From Marinobacter sp. F3R08 (lineage in GTDB: Bacteria > Pseudomonadota > Gammaproteobacteria > Pseudomonadales > Oleiphilaceae): a stretch of DNA of 64,000 nucleotides. The stretch spans positions 186,001 to 250,000 of the forward strand of contig NZ_JAHKPI010000020.1 of the NCBI RefSeq assembly GCF_018860425.1, given 5' to 3'. This document shows positions 40,814 through 50,242 of this stretch, piece by piece. Position numbers and translations under genes: made by a program. Position 1 is the stretch's first letter; every line of letters begins with the position of its first letter. Below the pieces are notes generated by a model, which was not told the DNA's origin, made no database searches, and was given only the letters and a program-made list of their open reading frames with translations.

Positions 40814-41974
40814 TCAAAGCGCGTGTTGGGCGTTACGGATTATCTGCTTGGCGATTACCAGCTGCTGTATCTGAGAGGTACCTTCGTACAAGCGGAATAG
40901 CCGCACATCCCGGTAGAAACGCTCGACGCAGTACTCACTGATATAGCCGGCGCCACCGTGAACCTGCACGGCCCGATCGGCAACCCGGCCAACCATTTCC
41001 GTGCAGTACAGCTTGCAGCTGGCAGCATTCAGCGACACCGATTCACCGGCATCGTAGGAGCATGCGGTTGCTTCAACCATGCATTTTCCGGCGTAGTATT
41101 CTGTCTGGCTATCCGCAAGCATCGCCTGCACCAGCTGAAAATTGCTGATCTCCGTACCGAACTGCTTGCGCTGGGTGGCGTAGGTAACACTTTCATCAAT
41201 CAGGCGCTTGGCCGTACCCACGCTCAGAGCGCTGATGTGCAAACGCCCTCTGTCCAGCACTTTCATTGCGGTTTTAAAACCCTGACCTTCTTTACCACCG
41301 ATCAAGGCATCCGCTGGCACCCGAACGTTCTCAAAAATCACATCACAGGTATGCGCTCCTTTCTGCCCCATCTTTTTATCAGGCTTACCCAGAGAAATAC
41401 CCGGCAACGTGGCGTCCACCAGGAAAGCGGACACGCCCCGCCCACCTTCTTCGCGAGTACCCGTTCTGGCCATCACGGTGAACACACCGGCACGGGGAGC
41501 GTTGGTGATGAAGCGCTTGCTGCCATTAATAATGTAGTCATCGCCATCGCGACGGGCACTGGTCATTACTGAGCCCGCATCGGAGCCGGCATCAGCCTCG
41601 GTCAGCGCAAAAGAACCAATCAACTCGCCGGTGGCCAGCTTGGGCAGGTACTTGGCTTTCTGTTCCGGGGTGCCATCAATCACAATACCCTGGGAGCCAA
41701 TACCCACGTTGGTGCCGAACATCGAGCGGAAGACCGGTGAGGTGTACCCCATTTCCTGGATGATGGCGACTTCTTCCGACATCGTCAGACCCAGACCACC
41801 GAATTCTTCCGGGATGGACAAACCGAACAGGCCCATATCCTTCATTTCTTCAATCACTTCTTCAGGAATGCGATCTTCTTCCGCAACCTGCATTTCCAGG
41901 GGTACGAGGCGGTCCCGTACATAACGGCGCACACTGTCGATAAATTGGTTCAGAGTTTCTTGATCAAGCGCCAT
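40814..41974 (-). CDS. Acyl-CoA dehydrogenase (dicarboxylyl-CoA dehydrogenase candidate)
   Basis: 386 residues with FAD-binding and catalytic features of the family: FALTEADAGSDAGSVMTSA in the beta domain, FGTEISNFQLVQAMLADSQ, and the catalytic Glu in LFRLYEGTSQIQQ near the C-terminus. The ATG at 41974 follows GGAGGCC. It introduces the 2,3 double bond into acyl-CoA. The setting (CoA-transferase 15 bases downstream, oxoadipyl-CoA thiolase and DcaP porin in the locus) points to adipyl-CoA or a homologue, as with DcaA of Acinetobacter. Exact chain length is inference. Confidence 0.9.
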   Translation of the reverse strand: MALDQETLNQFIDSVRRYVRDRLVPLEMQVAEEDRIPEEVIEEMKDMGLFGLSIPEEFGGLGLTMSEEVAIIQEMGYTSPVFRSMFGTNVGIGSQGIVIDGTPEQKAKYLPKLATGELIGSFALTEADAGSDAGSVMTSARRDGDDYIINGSKRFITNAPRAGVFTVMARTGTREEGGRGVSAFLVDATLPGISLGKPDKKMGQKGAHTCDVIFENVRVPADALIGGKEGQGFKTAMKVLDRGRLHISALSVGTAKRLIDESVTYATQRKQFGTEISNFQLVQAMLADSQTEYYAGKCMVEATACSYDAGESVSLNAASCKLYCTEMVGRVADRAVQVHGGAGYISEYCVERFYRDVRLFRLYEGTSQIQQLVIAKQIIRNAQHAL

Positions 41975-42069
41975 TATGGCCTCCACCTTTCGATACGTTG
42001 ACGACGACCACCCATCAAATCGGCAGTCAGTTAATGAAAATCAATGTTCCTGAAGAGCTGCTATAACGA

Positions 42070-43413
42070 TCAGGCCGAAACGGCCACCACGATTGCACTC
42101 AGGCAACTGCTGAGCCCCAGGAAAAAACACGAATAAGACAGGTTCCAGCCGTAGGACGCCGTCCGCGCGTCATAGCCGGTAAATCGCTCAAGCAGTATGG
42201 CGTTTGCCGAATAGGGGGTGCCGGCAATGGTGACCCCCCAGCCCGTGACCATGGCAATACCAAGTCCGAGAATAGAGGACTCTGGCCAGATAGGACCTAA
42301 CACACCCCCGAAAACCGTTGCTGTTAAAATGGGATTGACCCCGACCGCCCCACCGGCATAAAACAACCACGGTATGCAGGTTACCGCGACGGCGTACGCC
42401 CAGCCTGGCAGCGCAAAATCGCTGCCCAGCGAACTCAGCGCGGTAACTGTCAGTGCGCCCCCCAGAAAAGACGCACCACCCATAATCGCCAACTCATTGG
42501 AGACGTTCGCCATAGACGGCAGGTTGACAGTCCCGACAACCAGACGCGTGATCACCAGATAAAGAATAATCACGGTCAGGCAGCTCAGGGTTACCGCTTG
42601 AGAGTAGGTCAGGCCCGCTCGGGTATTGAGTGCATAGGCTTCCAGCGAGATAAACAGCGCCAATCCTACAAACCGCACCCACGGCCAGAATGCGTGTACC
42701 TCACCAACTCCAGAGTCGTCCGTCACGCCCAACACCGACGAAGCACCGAACTCGGTCTCCCGAAACCATACCCCGACCAAGAGATAGCTCAGCGCAAATG
42801 GGATGCTCCATACCAGCAGCGTCCAGCTCGCCAGCCCCGGTAACAAGGTCACCGTCAGCGCTACCGCTATCGATAATGGCGACGCCATCGGCGAAGCACC
42901 AAATCCCCGAATGACCGCCCGCGACGCGTTTCGGGTGGCTGCATCATCACCACCATCCTGTACCTGTTTACCAATCATGGTGGCGACCAACCCTACCGAT
43001 CCGAAGTTCAGTGGGATCGCCAATACCCCGGTACCGAGGCTCAACCCGAGATAACGGGCCGCCGCACGGCCACCGAACAGACTTCGGGAAATCACCGCCA
43101 AATCCTTCGAGGTACTGAGTACCGCCGACAGCAACATCACCGCCAGGATCAGCCCGGTGATTCCGGCCATGCGCTGAACCGCACTGGCGAGAACGTCGGG
43201 ATTCACCACCAGAGCCAGTACAGCGACCAGCAGGATCAGCGACGCAATCACCCGGGCGACCGGGCGTAGCTGCCCCCACCCCAGAAAAATCACGACACAA
43301 GCCAGCAACGCCACAACAGCAGATCTACCGGGCAGGAACGCCAGAGCGCCAAAACACAGGGCAAGGTAGGCAAGACCCGAGCGCAGACGGTGTAACGTCG
43401 CTCCTTTTATCAC
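42070..43413 (-). CDS. Uncharacterised multi-spanning membrane permease
   Basis: 447 residues with about twelve hydrophobic segments. Two related stretches, LAIPLNFGSVGLVATMIGK in the first half and YAGGAVGVNPILTATVFGG in the second, suggest the inverted-repeat design of ion-transporter-superfamily carriers. I do not recognise a specific family. It is transcribed away from a LysR gene with a T-N11-A dyad between them, and it lies beside the dicarboxylate genes, so a secondary carrier for an organic acid is a reasonable guess. Confidence 0.7.
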   Translation of the reverse strand: MIKGATLHRLRSGLAYLALCFGALAFLPGRSAVVALLACVVIFLGWGQLRPVARVIASLILLVAVLALVVNPDVLASAVQRMAGITGLILAVMLLSAVLSTSKDLAVISRSLFGGRAAARYLGLSLGTGVLAIPLNFGSVGLVATMIGKQVQDGGDDAATRNASRAVIRGFGASPMASPLSIAVALTVTLLPGLASWTLLVWSIPFALSYLLVGVWFRETEFGASSVLGVTDDSGVGEVHAFWPWVRFVGLALFISLEAYALNTRAGLTYSQAVTLSCLTVIILYLVITRLVVGTVNLPSMANVSNELAIMGGASFLGGALTVTALSSLGSDFALPGWAYAVAVTCIPWLFYAGGAVGVNPILTATVFGGVLGPIWPESSILGLGIAMVTGWGVTIAGTPYSANAILLERFTGYDARTASYGWNLSYSCFFLGLSSCLSAIVVAVSA

Positions 43414-43535
43414 TGTGTCGCTAGCCCACCGCGTGCAGTTGCCAGGCTCAGACCGGCTCTACTCATAACGCTTGTTCCATAACTGGCTTTCTGGATTGAG
43501 CGCGCAAGATACCATCACAAAAAAAATGCCACTAT

Positions 43536-43552
43536 TATATACTTTGTATATA
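43536..43552. promoter_or_regulatory. Candidate LysR box between permease and LysR genes
   Basis: TATATAC-TTT-GTATATA is a perfect 7-3-7 inverted repeat whose core TATACTTTGTATA has the T-N11-A form. It lies in the AT-rich divergent region between the permease (start 43413) and LysR (start 43644) genes. Confidence 0.55.
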
Positions 43553-43643
43553 TTCTATTTAATTATTAGATACCTTATTGGCGCTGCCATCAGACAGCGA
43601 CATCCTGAGGAAAACCAGCAACCGCTTCAGGCGAATACACCCT

Positions 43644-44645
43644 ATGTCATTTCAGCTAAAGATCGACCTGCGCCAACTCAACACCTTTCTCACCATTGCA
43701 GAGGTTGGCAGCTTCAGTCGCGCCTCGGAAAAACTGTTCATTGCCCAGCCAGCCCTGAGCCGGCAAATCCGTTTGATGGAGGAGGCCCTTAACGCCGAGG
43801 TGTTTGTGCGGCACGGCCGTGGGGTCGCGCTCACCGTCGCAGGCGAATTGCTGTACGAAAAAGCGATGGCCATTTTTCAGGATCTGGAGCGTACCCAGGC
43901 TTCCGTGGCCGCTATTGCGGGTGAAGTCACCGGGCAGGTTATTCTTGGCATGTTACCTACCGCAGCCGATACGTTTTCCGGCAGCCTCATCAGCGAGTTC
44001 CGCCGAAAATTCCCCCGTGTCAGGCTCTCCGTCAAATCCGCTATGAGCGGCACCTTGCAGCAAATGGTGTCACAGCATCGTGTGGATCTTGCGGTCACCT
44101 ACAACCACGGCAAGCACAAGCATGTACAGCACACACCACTCATCGAAGAGCGCTTTTTCCTGATTGCTCCCCCCACAGACAAACTCGCCCTGCGTCAAAG
44201 CATCTCCCTGGAAGAGGTGCTTGAGTTACCCCTGGTCATGCCGGAAGAAAAGCACGGCCTGCGCGAACTCATGGAAAAAGAAGCCGTGAAACACCAGAAG
44301 AAACTCCAGTTGGCCATTGAGGTTAACGCGTGGCCATTGTTAACGGATCTGGTAAGACGTGGGCTGGGCTATACGGTACTGTCTTACGCCTCGGTCTATG
44401 AAATGGTGATGCGTAAAGAAGTCGTGGCCATCCCGATTGATACGCCGAAACTTCACCGGTCGCTGGCCATTGCAACGCCGCGCGACCTGCCTCCCTCCCT
44501 GGCCACCCTGAAGCTCGCCGAAATCATCATGAATCAGGTCACGCTTCAGGTCGCAGACGGCATCTGGGAAGGTCGCCCGCTGTTTGGCAACAACGCGTTG
44601 GACAGTATCAGCGCGCCCTCCGATTATGGCCTGGCCGAGGCGTAA
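43644..44645 (+). CDS. LysR-family transcriptional regulator (CatR/CbbR-like)
   Basis: About 333 residues from the ATG at 43644 (MSFQLKIDLRQLNTFL); an in-frame ATG at 43578 would add 22 non-conserved residues. The winged helix contains AEVGSFSRASEKLFIAQPALSRQIRLMEE, the classic LysR HTH, and RHGRGVALTVAGELL follows. It is divergent from the membrane permease and upstream of the DcaP-like porin gene on the same strand, so either or both may be its targets. Confidence 0.9.
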   Translation: MSFQLKIDLRQLNTFLTIAEVGSFSRASEKLFIAQPALSRQIRLMEEALNAEVFVRHGRGVALTVAGELLYEKAMAIFQDLERTQASVAAIAGEVTGQVILGMLPTAADTFSGSLISEFRRKFPRVRLSVKSAMSGTLQQMVSQHRVDLAVTYNHGKHKHVQHTPLIEERFFLIAPPTDKLALRQSISLEEVLELPLVMPEEKHGLRELMEKEAVKHQKKLQLAIEVNAWPLLTDLVRRGLGYTVLSYASVYEMVMRKEVVAIPIDTPKLHRSLAIATPRDLPPSLATLKLAEIIMNQVTLQVADGIWEGRPLFGNNALDSISAPSDYGLAEA

Positions 44646-44839
44646 CATCGCAGTAATGACTAAAACAGATATCGATCTATAGATTTGCGGCATAGCTGCA
44701 ATCCAATTTAGGTAATTGTTCGCCTGATGCCACACTGATAATTTCTGCCGCCCGCGAGATCCGGGTGGTGGTTAATTGCGTCATACCGTGCCACTGCCCT
44801 GCGGCAACAGCAAAAACAACGTTGACAAAGGCACCAAAG

Positions 44840-45979
44840 ATGACCAAAAACAAACTGTCCTCTTCAGTACAATTATTTTCCGGCGTTCTCATTCTTGGCC
44901 TGGCAAATACCGCAAGCGCACTCCAGATCGAAACGGAAAATGCCAAGATCGATATTTACGGCTACGCACGGCTGAACGCGTCTTACGACATTAACGAAGA
45001 CATCAGCAGAAGCAGTGGCACCCGTTCCGGCGACTTCAGCCAGATCAACACCGGCGCCGCAGAAGACAACGAAGCCTCCGGATACTTTGGAGCTGATGCC
45101 GTTCAATCCCGCCTGGGCATTCGCACACGCATGACCAATGGTGTCATGGTTAACCTGGAAGGTGATTTCAGGGGTGGCACCAGCGGTGGCCAACTTCGCT
45201 TGCGCCACGCCTATGGGCAGTATGGGAATTGGCTAATGGGCCGGACCTGGTCCAACTACAACAGCTTTGTTGGTAACACGTCCGTACTCGAAATGGACGG
45301 CGTCGCCGGCAACGCAGGCCTCTATAACCGAACCGCACAAGTACGCTACATCCACGGAAACCTTACCATCGCCGTGGAAGACCCAAAGCCCAACATCCTT
45401 GATCAGGCCACCAAAAGCGGCCTGCCTACGCTGACTGCGCGTTACGAAAATAAAGCCGGAGCACTGAAGTTCTCCTCTGCTGCGCTCATTCAGGAAGTCG
45501 GGTACGACACCGGCACCAACGATGATTCTGCCCTGGGCTTTGCTGTCTTCGGCGCAGCCAGGTTCCAGGTGACCGATACCGTAAGCATTCAGGGTAATGT
45601 CAACTATACGGATGGGGCTAACAGCTACCTTTGGCGCTCTGGCACCAATTACTACGGTGAAGACGCTTACATGAACGGGAGCGATGTTGAAACCATCGTT
45701 GGTTACAGCGCCAATCTCGGCACCACAATCAAGGTTGGGCCAGGATCACTCAGCGCCGTGTACGGAATGACCACAATGGACTGGGACGATGCGGTAGCGG
45801 ATGGATTAACCGTTGCCGACAAGCATGAACGCAACACAAATGCTTTTGTTACCTACAAATGGTCTCCTGTGAAGAGCGTTATGCTGGGCGTAGAGTACGG
45901 ACGGTTCCAGGTAGAAAAAGTAAGCGGTGACGAGGGCGATGCCAACCGCCTGATGTTCGCTGCGCAATATAATTTCTGA
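44840..45979 (+). CDS. dcaP: DcaP-like trimeric outer-membrane porin
   Basis: 379 residues with a signal peptide (cleavage likely after ASA, residue 27). The mature chain starts with a short IETENAKIDIYGYARLNASYDIN strand region and has the pattern SRLGIRTRMTNG, LEGDFRGG and LRLRHAYGQYGNWLMGRTWSNY that is typical of DcaP-family porins. It ends in Phe (AAQYNF), the outer-membrane sorting signal. DcaP proteins pass dicarboxylates and aromatic acids across the outer membrane, which fits the adjacent dicarboxylate uptake and beta-oxidation genes. Start chosen at MTKNK after CAAAGGCAC. Confidence 0.82.
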   Translation: MTKNKLSSSVQLFSGVLILGLANTASALQIETENAKIDIYGYARLNASYDINEDISRSSGTRSGDFSQINTGAAEDNEASGYFGADAVQSRLGIRTRMTNGVMVNLEGDFRGGTSGGQLRLRHAYGQYGNWLMGRTWSNYNSFVGNTSVLEMDGVAGNAGLYNRTAQVRYIHGNLTIAVEDPKPNILDQATKSGLPTLTARYENKAGALKFSSAALIQEVGYDTGTNDDSALGFAVFGAARFQVTDTVSIQGNVNYTDGANSYLWRSGTNYYGEDAYMNGSDVETIVGYSANLGTTIKVGPGSLSAVYGMTTMDWDDAVADGLTVADKHERNTNAFVTYKWSPVKSVMLGVEYGRFQVEKVSGDEGDANRLMFAAQYNF

Positions 45980-46047
45980 ACCACAGCTAACGTCTTCGTA
46001 CTGCCACGAGAATCCGGGCAGTCCCGGAAAGGCGAAGCCCAAGAAAT

Positions 46048-46084
46048 AAAAAACCCGCGCCACAGGATCTGTGCGCGGGTTTTT
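46048..46084. terminator. Strong bidirectional intrinsic terminator
   Basis: ACCCGCGC and ACAG pair with CTGT and GCGCGGGT around a GAT loop, with one bulged C. The stem is flanked by an A-run on the left and a T-run on the right. It lies between the convergent porin gene and OmpA/barrel gene and fits an intrinsic terminator on both strands. Confidence 0.85.
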
Positions 46085-46108
46085 ATTTAGCTCCAGGAGA
46101 TCAATCGA

Positions 46109-49100
46109 TCAATATTTACCGACAGCGTTAATGAACCAACCCTGAGTCCGGAACGACATATCCGTCAGGTCGTCACTGAAATCACTGAAGTTATAACCGA
46201 GACCGGCCTTCAAATGATTGCCAAAGTGATGATAGACACCGACCAACGCACCGGTGCGGGTATCGTCAGCCGCATATTCATCACGTCGACGAATCTCGGT
46301 CATCAGATCCCACTTACGCGTAACGTGCCAGTCAAGGCGAAGGGCCGCAAGCTGCCCGCGACTGTCGAACCATTCGGCTGAGTCATCACGACTCATGCGC
46401 AGTTCGCTCAAGCGATAAGCGTATCGTCCGCCCACACTCCAGCGTTCTGTCAGGTCGTAAATACCGTCGATCGCAAAAACATGGCTGCGCTGTGAATAAT
46501 CGATGGTGCTCCCAGTAGAACTGCTCAACTGTTCAGACGGTGCCAGATCAGACAGGTAAGTATACTTGGTCAGCAAGTTAAGCCTGTCATTGAATACCGG
46601 GCGGTAGGCATAGCCGACAGACCCTTCAACGAAGTTACCATCAAAGAAGTCACCCAGGGTCGAGTTGCCAATCGAAAGGTCCAGCTTACTGATAAAGCGC
46701 CATTCCGGGTTGATCCTGTAGCTGAAATTGTTGCGCATCAGCCAGACATCACGGGTTTCAGCATCGGTTTTGTCTTCACGGTATTCGAGAGCACCGGCAT
46801 AGAGCACTTCTTCGCCGCTATACCCGATTTTACCACCTAGAGCCCGCCGTCTGAGTTCATCACCTAATTCACTGTTGATGGTTCCGAACTCCGTGTTCAG
46901 GCCATAGCTCCAGTTATCATTCGGCGCAAAGTCGAGTCCATAGGCCTGAATCAGACCACTTTGTTCGCTCGCGTCCTGATAGCGTTGCTCCGCGTATACA
47001 CTCACCGTGTTGGTCCAGCGCGAACGTGCACCGGTTACGATCTGGCTGGTTCGGCCACCAAAGCCATCATCGGTGCGATCATTGTCCAGTTCGTAGTTGA
47101 GGTACAGGTTGGTGCGGTCAGACGCATCGTAATTAACCCCGGCCTTGCCTCCCACACCCAGATTACCGTCGGAGATTTCACCGCTGAGCGATGTGCGGGG
47201 GTTGATACGATAATGACCACCTACACCGCCTCTGTTGTTGGCCGAGCGAGTGCCACTGCGATCAAGCGTTCCCTGGGTAAAGCCATACACCGACCAGTCT
47301 TCGTTATCCCGGTATAACGCCTGCACCAGGAGATCATTACGACTCCCGTCGTTGGTGCCTACCTGGGTTTCCTGATCATCCGCCCGAATGCCCGCGGAAA
47401 GCTGCCAGTTCTCATCGAGATCGTGAGCAATCGCAGCCTCAGCCGAGCGCTTCAGGGTACCGCCGTCCTCATCCAGCTCATCCGCTTTAACGATCACTTC
47501 GGTATCATCGCCAACCGGCGCCGTGAAGCTACCTCCAACCTGCTGGGTATCCAGGCTGGTTAAACGCCCTGGTGCAGAAAAGCCAGCGTCCCGTTGCTCG
47601 AAGTAGAAGGTACCGCCACCCTCGTTCTCACTGCCCAGATCGCGCAGGGAGAATGCGGTTTCCAACCGGTGGGCGCGGGCATCTGAGGTGGTTCCCACCA
47701 CGCTGCTGCTGAAACCAAAACCACCATCAAAGGAAGTAAACTGCTCAAAACCGTCGCCAGTGCTTTGCGCCGATTCAAGCTTGATCCAGCTGCTGTCACT
47801 CTGGCGCAACAGCACATCAACCCCTGCCAACTCCTGTGTATCGCTACCGGTCTGCTCCTGCCGACTGCCCGTCACGCCGATACGTGCCCAGTCAGAAGCC
47901 CAGTAAGCTGCCCGTCCGCCCACGGCGATGTCGTCCAGTTCATCGACGCCAGGTGAATATTCGTAGCCAACCACCAGATAAGCCGCATTGCCACTAAGGC
48001 TGCCACCAGATCGCACCAGAAGACTGCCATCAACGGTGCTGGAGAGCGGCTCGGACAGGATGATCCGCCCTTGCAGGGCATTTACATCATAATCAATGCC
48101 CGAAACCAGATCCTGGCTGTACAGCACCAGGTTAGAATCCTGGTCCCGAACCTCAATACGTACCCGCTCGCTACCTTCAGTCAGATCCTGGTGTTTCAGG
48201 AAGTACAGCGAGCCACCGGTACCACGGAACTCTTCACGTGCCGACGCCGTACCCGGCTGAGCCGCGAACCCTTCAATCTGCAGACGACGTTCGCCAAAAG
48301 CGGTGTAATCATCGCTGTTGAAACGAAGCTGTGCGCCGTAGAGACTACGATCGATCTGACTTAACTCTGTTGCCCGAATCTCTTCCCGGAAATTCCCCCA
48401 CATCGCATGGGATTTTCCGTCTTCCACTTTAAGGTAGAACTTGCCTCGGGTCGGTGCATCCTCAACCAGCGTGGAATCGTCACCAAAGGTTGTCCACCCC
48501 TGATCACTATCCATACGACGGAGGAACTCGCTGGGGTTCTTGTCGTTGAAGTTGCTCAGAATGCTGCTGAAGGATTCTTCAGTGGTATCAACACTCGCGG
48601 TCACCGTGTACTTATTATCGATCTTACCTTTGGTGTAGAACGCCAGTCGGCCGTCGACATAGAGTTTGTCGTCGTAATAGCGGTCTTCGCCGGTCACCAG
48701 ACGGGCCGGTCCGGTGGTGTTTTGCTGACCGACGGTAATGTCGGCAATGGCCACGGTGAACCAGTCCTTGGCCGGAAGACGCAGATCTCGTCGATAGATA
48801 CGCCCCTTGCCCTCGTTATCCAGCACCGCAACCTCTACGCTGTGCAACCCTCGGGGTATGATCTGACTGCTGGCAAAGTGACCTTTCTGGTCAACCGGTA
48901 CCGGCCGTCCCATTACATACACCTGCTGATCCGACTTGATTTTCTTGCCGTTCACTGTGACGGTACCGCCGGCTACCGGAATGCGGTGGCGCTGCAACCG
49001 GCTCTCGCCGTACCCCGCCAGAAGATCTGCTTTCGCATCCTCGGCTTCTTCGTCAGTCATCGGTGAATGTGACACGTTCAGCGACCGAACACTGGTTTCA

Positions 49101-50242
49101 TCGAAGCGGTCCTCGGTATCGTAAACCCTGAGCTGGTAATACACTCGCTCGGGGAGCTCACCGGTAGGCACCCATTCACCTTCCAGGTGCTCATCCAGAG
49201 TGACTGTCGCCAACACATCAGGCTGCGAGAACACACCTCTGCGCCCCAGGATCCGCACTTCAGCACGATCTATCCAGTGCAGATAGTTACTGTAGCCACG
49301 AAACTCCACAGGCTCCCCGACATGCGCCAGGCGAGGGCCAGACACCACGTTCAGGCGAGGCTTCGCCGACAGGTTGTCATAACGCACCTGCAACAGATCA
49401 CGGGCCAACGCCACGTCGACGCAGCGTTGGTCATCAGCACTACCTGGCTGCTCCGAGGCATCCTGCTGCTGACCGTCCAGACTGATACGGAAGGGTGCCA
49501 ACTCATCGGAGGCTACCGAACCGGTGGAACAGACTAACGGTAACGGAGCCGCCACCGGAGTCACTTCGTCATACCAGATCTCGATTTCCACACGGCGGTT
49601 GACCGCCATACCTGCCAGAGTGTCGTTACTGACCAAAGGCTCGTCCGGCCCGCGGCTGTAGAACTCAAGCTGATCACTGCCAAGGTTCAGGCGCTGGCGG
49701 AATGTTTCACCCACCTCCTGAGCCCTTTGCAGACCGAGGTCATAGTTATCACGATAAATCTCCTGTGCCCGCTTCGACAATCGCTGTGGATCGGTATGGC
49801 CAATGAAGCGCATGCGCAGATTGCGTTTGTCAGCCAGGCGATCCAACAGTTTCTGAAGCGCCTCACTGTCCGGCTCAGGAATCACCGACCGGCCGGACTC
49901 AAAGCGCACCACCGGCAAGTCATCATCCAGCATGACCGAGCTGATTATTTCACCATTGACGCCCAACAACCGCGTGCGCTCTGCCAGAACATCACCCGGC
50001 AGTTGCCACAGGATCAGCCGCTCGCGAGGCAATTCGCGTTCAGAATCTTCGGGCACGGCCGGCAAGCCTGTAGTAAAAGGACGACGCTGCACTTGCGATT
50101 CGTCCTGCATGGCCCCCCGGGGCCCCTGCAAACCACACCCATCCTCCATACCACATTCCTGTGGACGTTCCTCTGCCAGTGCCAGCAGAGGCGTAAACAT
50201 CAGCGCAACAACAGCGCTCATTTTCCAGTTAAAAGCCTTCAT
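46109..50242 (-). CDS. Large OmpA-domain outer-membrane beta-barrel protein
   Basis: 1377 residues. A signal peptide ends at about residue 23 (LLALA). Residues about 105-235 are an OmpA-like peptidoglycan-binding domain (VVRFESGRSVIPEPDSEALQ, IGHTDPQR, MAVNRRVEIEIWY). Ig-like beta segments follow (VGEPVEFRGYSNYLHW; RGLHSVEVAVLDNEGKG). The second half, from about residue 600, alternates polar and hydrophobic residues like a large beta-barrel, and the chain ends GWFINAVGKY with an aromatic residue. Its ATG overlaps the stop of the giant DUF11 gene (ATGA), so the two are made together. It may anchor or export its partner, by inference. Confidence 0.82.
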   Translation of the reverse strand: MKAFNWKMSAVVALMFTPLLALAEERPQECGMEDGCGLQGPRGAMQDESQVQRRPFTTGLPAVPEDSERELPRERLILWQLPGDVLAERTRLLGVNGEIISSVMLDDDLPVVRFESGRSVIPEPDSEALQKLLDRLADKRNLRMRFIGHTDPQRLSKRAQEIYRDNYDLGLQRAQEVGETFRQRLNLGSDQLEFYSRGPDEPLVSNDTLAGMAVNRRVEIEIWYDEVTPVAAPLPLVCSTGSVASDELAPFRISLDGQQQDASEQPGSADDQRCVDVALARDLLQVRYDNLSAKPRLNVVSGPRLAHVGEPVEFRGYSNYLHWIDRAEVRILGRRGVFSQPDVLATVTLDEHLEGEWVPTGELPERVYYQLRVYDTEDRFDETSVRSLNVSHSPMTDEEAEDAKADLLAGYGESRLQRHRIPVAGGTVTVNGKKIKSDQQVYVMGRPVPVDQKGHFASSQIIPRGLHSVEVAVLDNEGKGRIYRRDLRLPAKDWFTVAIADITVGQQNTTGPARLVTGEDRYYDDKLYVDGRLAFYTKGKIDNKYTVTASVDTTEESFSSILSNFNDKNPSEFLRRMDSDQGWTTFGDDSTLVEDAPTRGKFYLKVEDGKSHAMWGNFREEIRATELSQIDRSLYGAQLRFNSDDYTAFGERRLQIEGFAAQPGTASAREEFRGTGGSLYFLKHQDLTEGSERVRIEVRDQDSNLVLYSQDLVSGIDYDVNALQGRIILSEPLSSTVDGSLLVRSGGSLSGNAAYLVVGYEYSPGVDELDDIAVGGRAAYWASDWARIGVTGSRQEQTGSDTQELAGVDVLLRQSDSSWIKLESAQSTGDGFEQFTSFDGGFGFSSSVVGTTSDARAHRLETAFSLRDLGSENEGGGTFYFEQRDAGFSAPGRLTSLDTQQVGGSFTAPVGDDTEVIVKADELDEDGGTLKRSAEAAIAHDLDENWQLSAGIRADDQETQVGTNDGSRNDLLVQALYRDNEDWSVYGFTQGTLDRSGTRSANNRGGVGGHYRINPRTSLSGEISDGNLGVGGKAGVNYDASDRTNLYLNYELDNDRTDDGFGGRTSQIVTGARSRWTNTVSVYAEQRYQDASEQSGLIQAYGLDFAPNDNWSYGLNTEFGTINSELGDELRRRALGGKIGYSGEEVLYAGALEYREDKTDAETRDVWLMRNNFSYRINPEWRFISKLDLSIGNSTLGDFFDGNFVEGSVGYAYRPVFNDRLNLLTKYTYLSDLAPSEQLSSSTGSTIDYSQRSHVFAIDGIYDLTERWSVGGRYAYRLSELRMSRDDSAEWFDSRGQLAALRLDWHVTRKWDLMTEIRRRDEYAADDTRTGALVGVYHHFGNHLKAGLGYNFSDFSDDLTDMSFRTQGWFINAVGKY

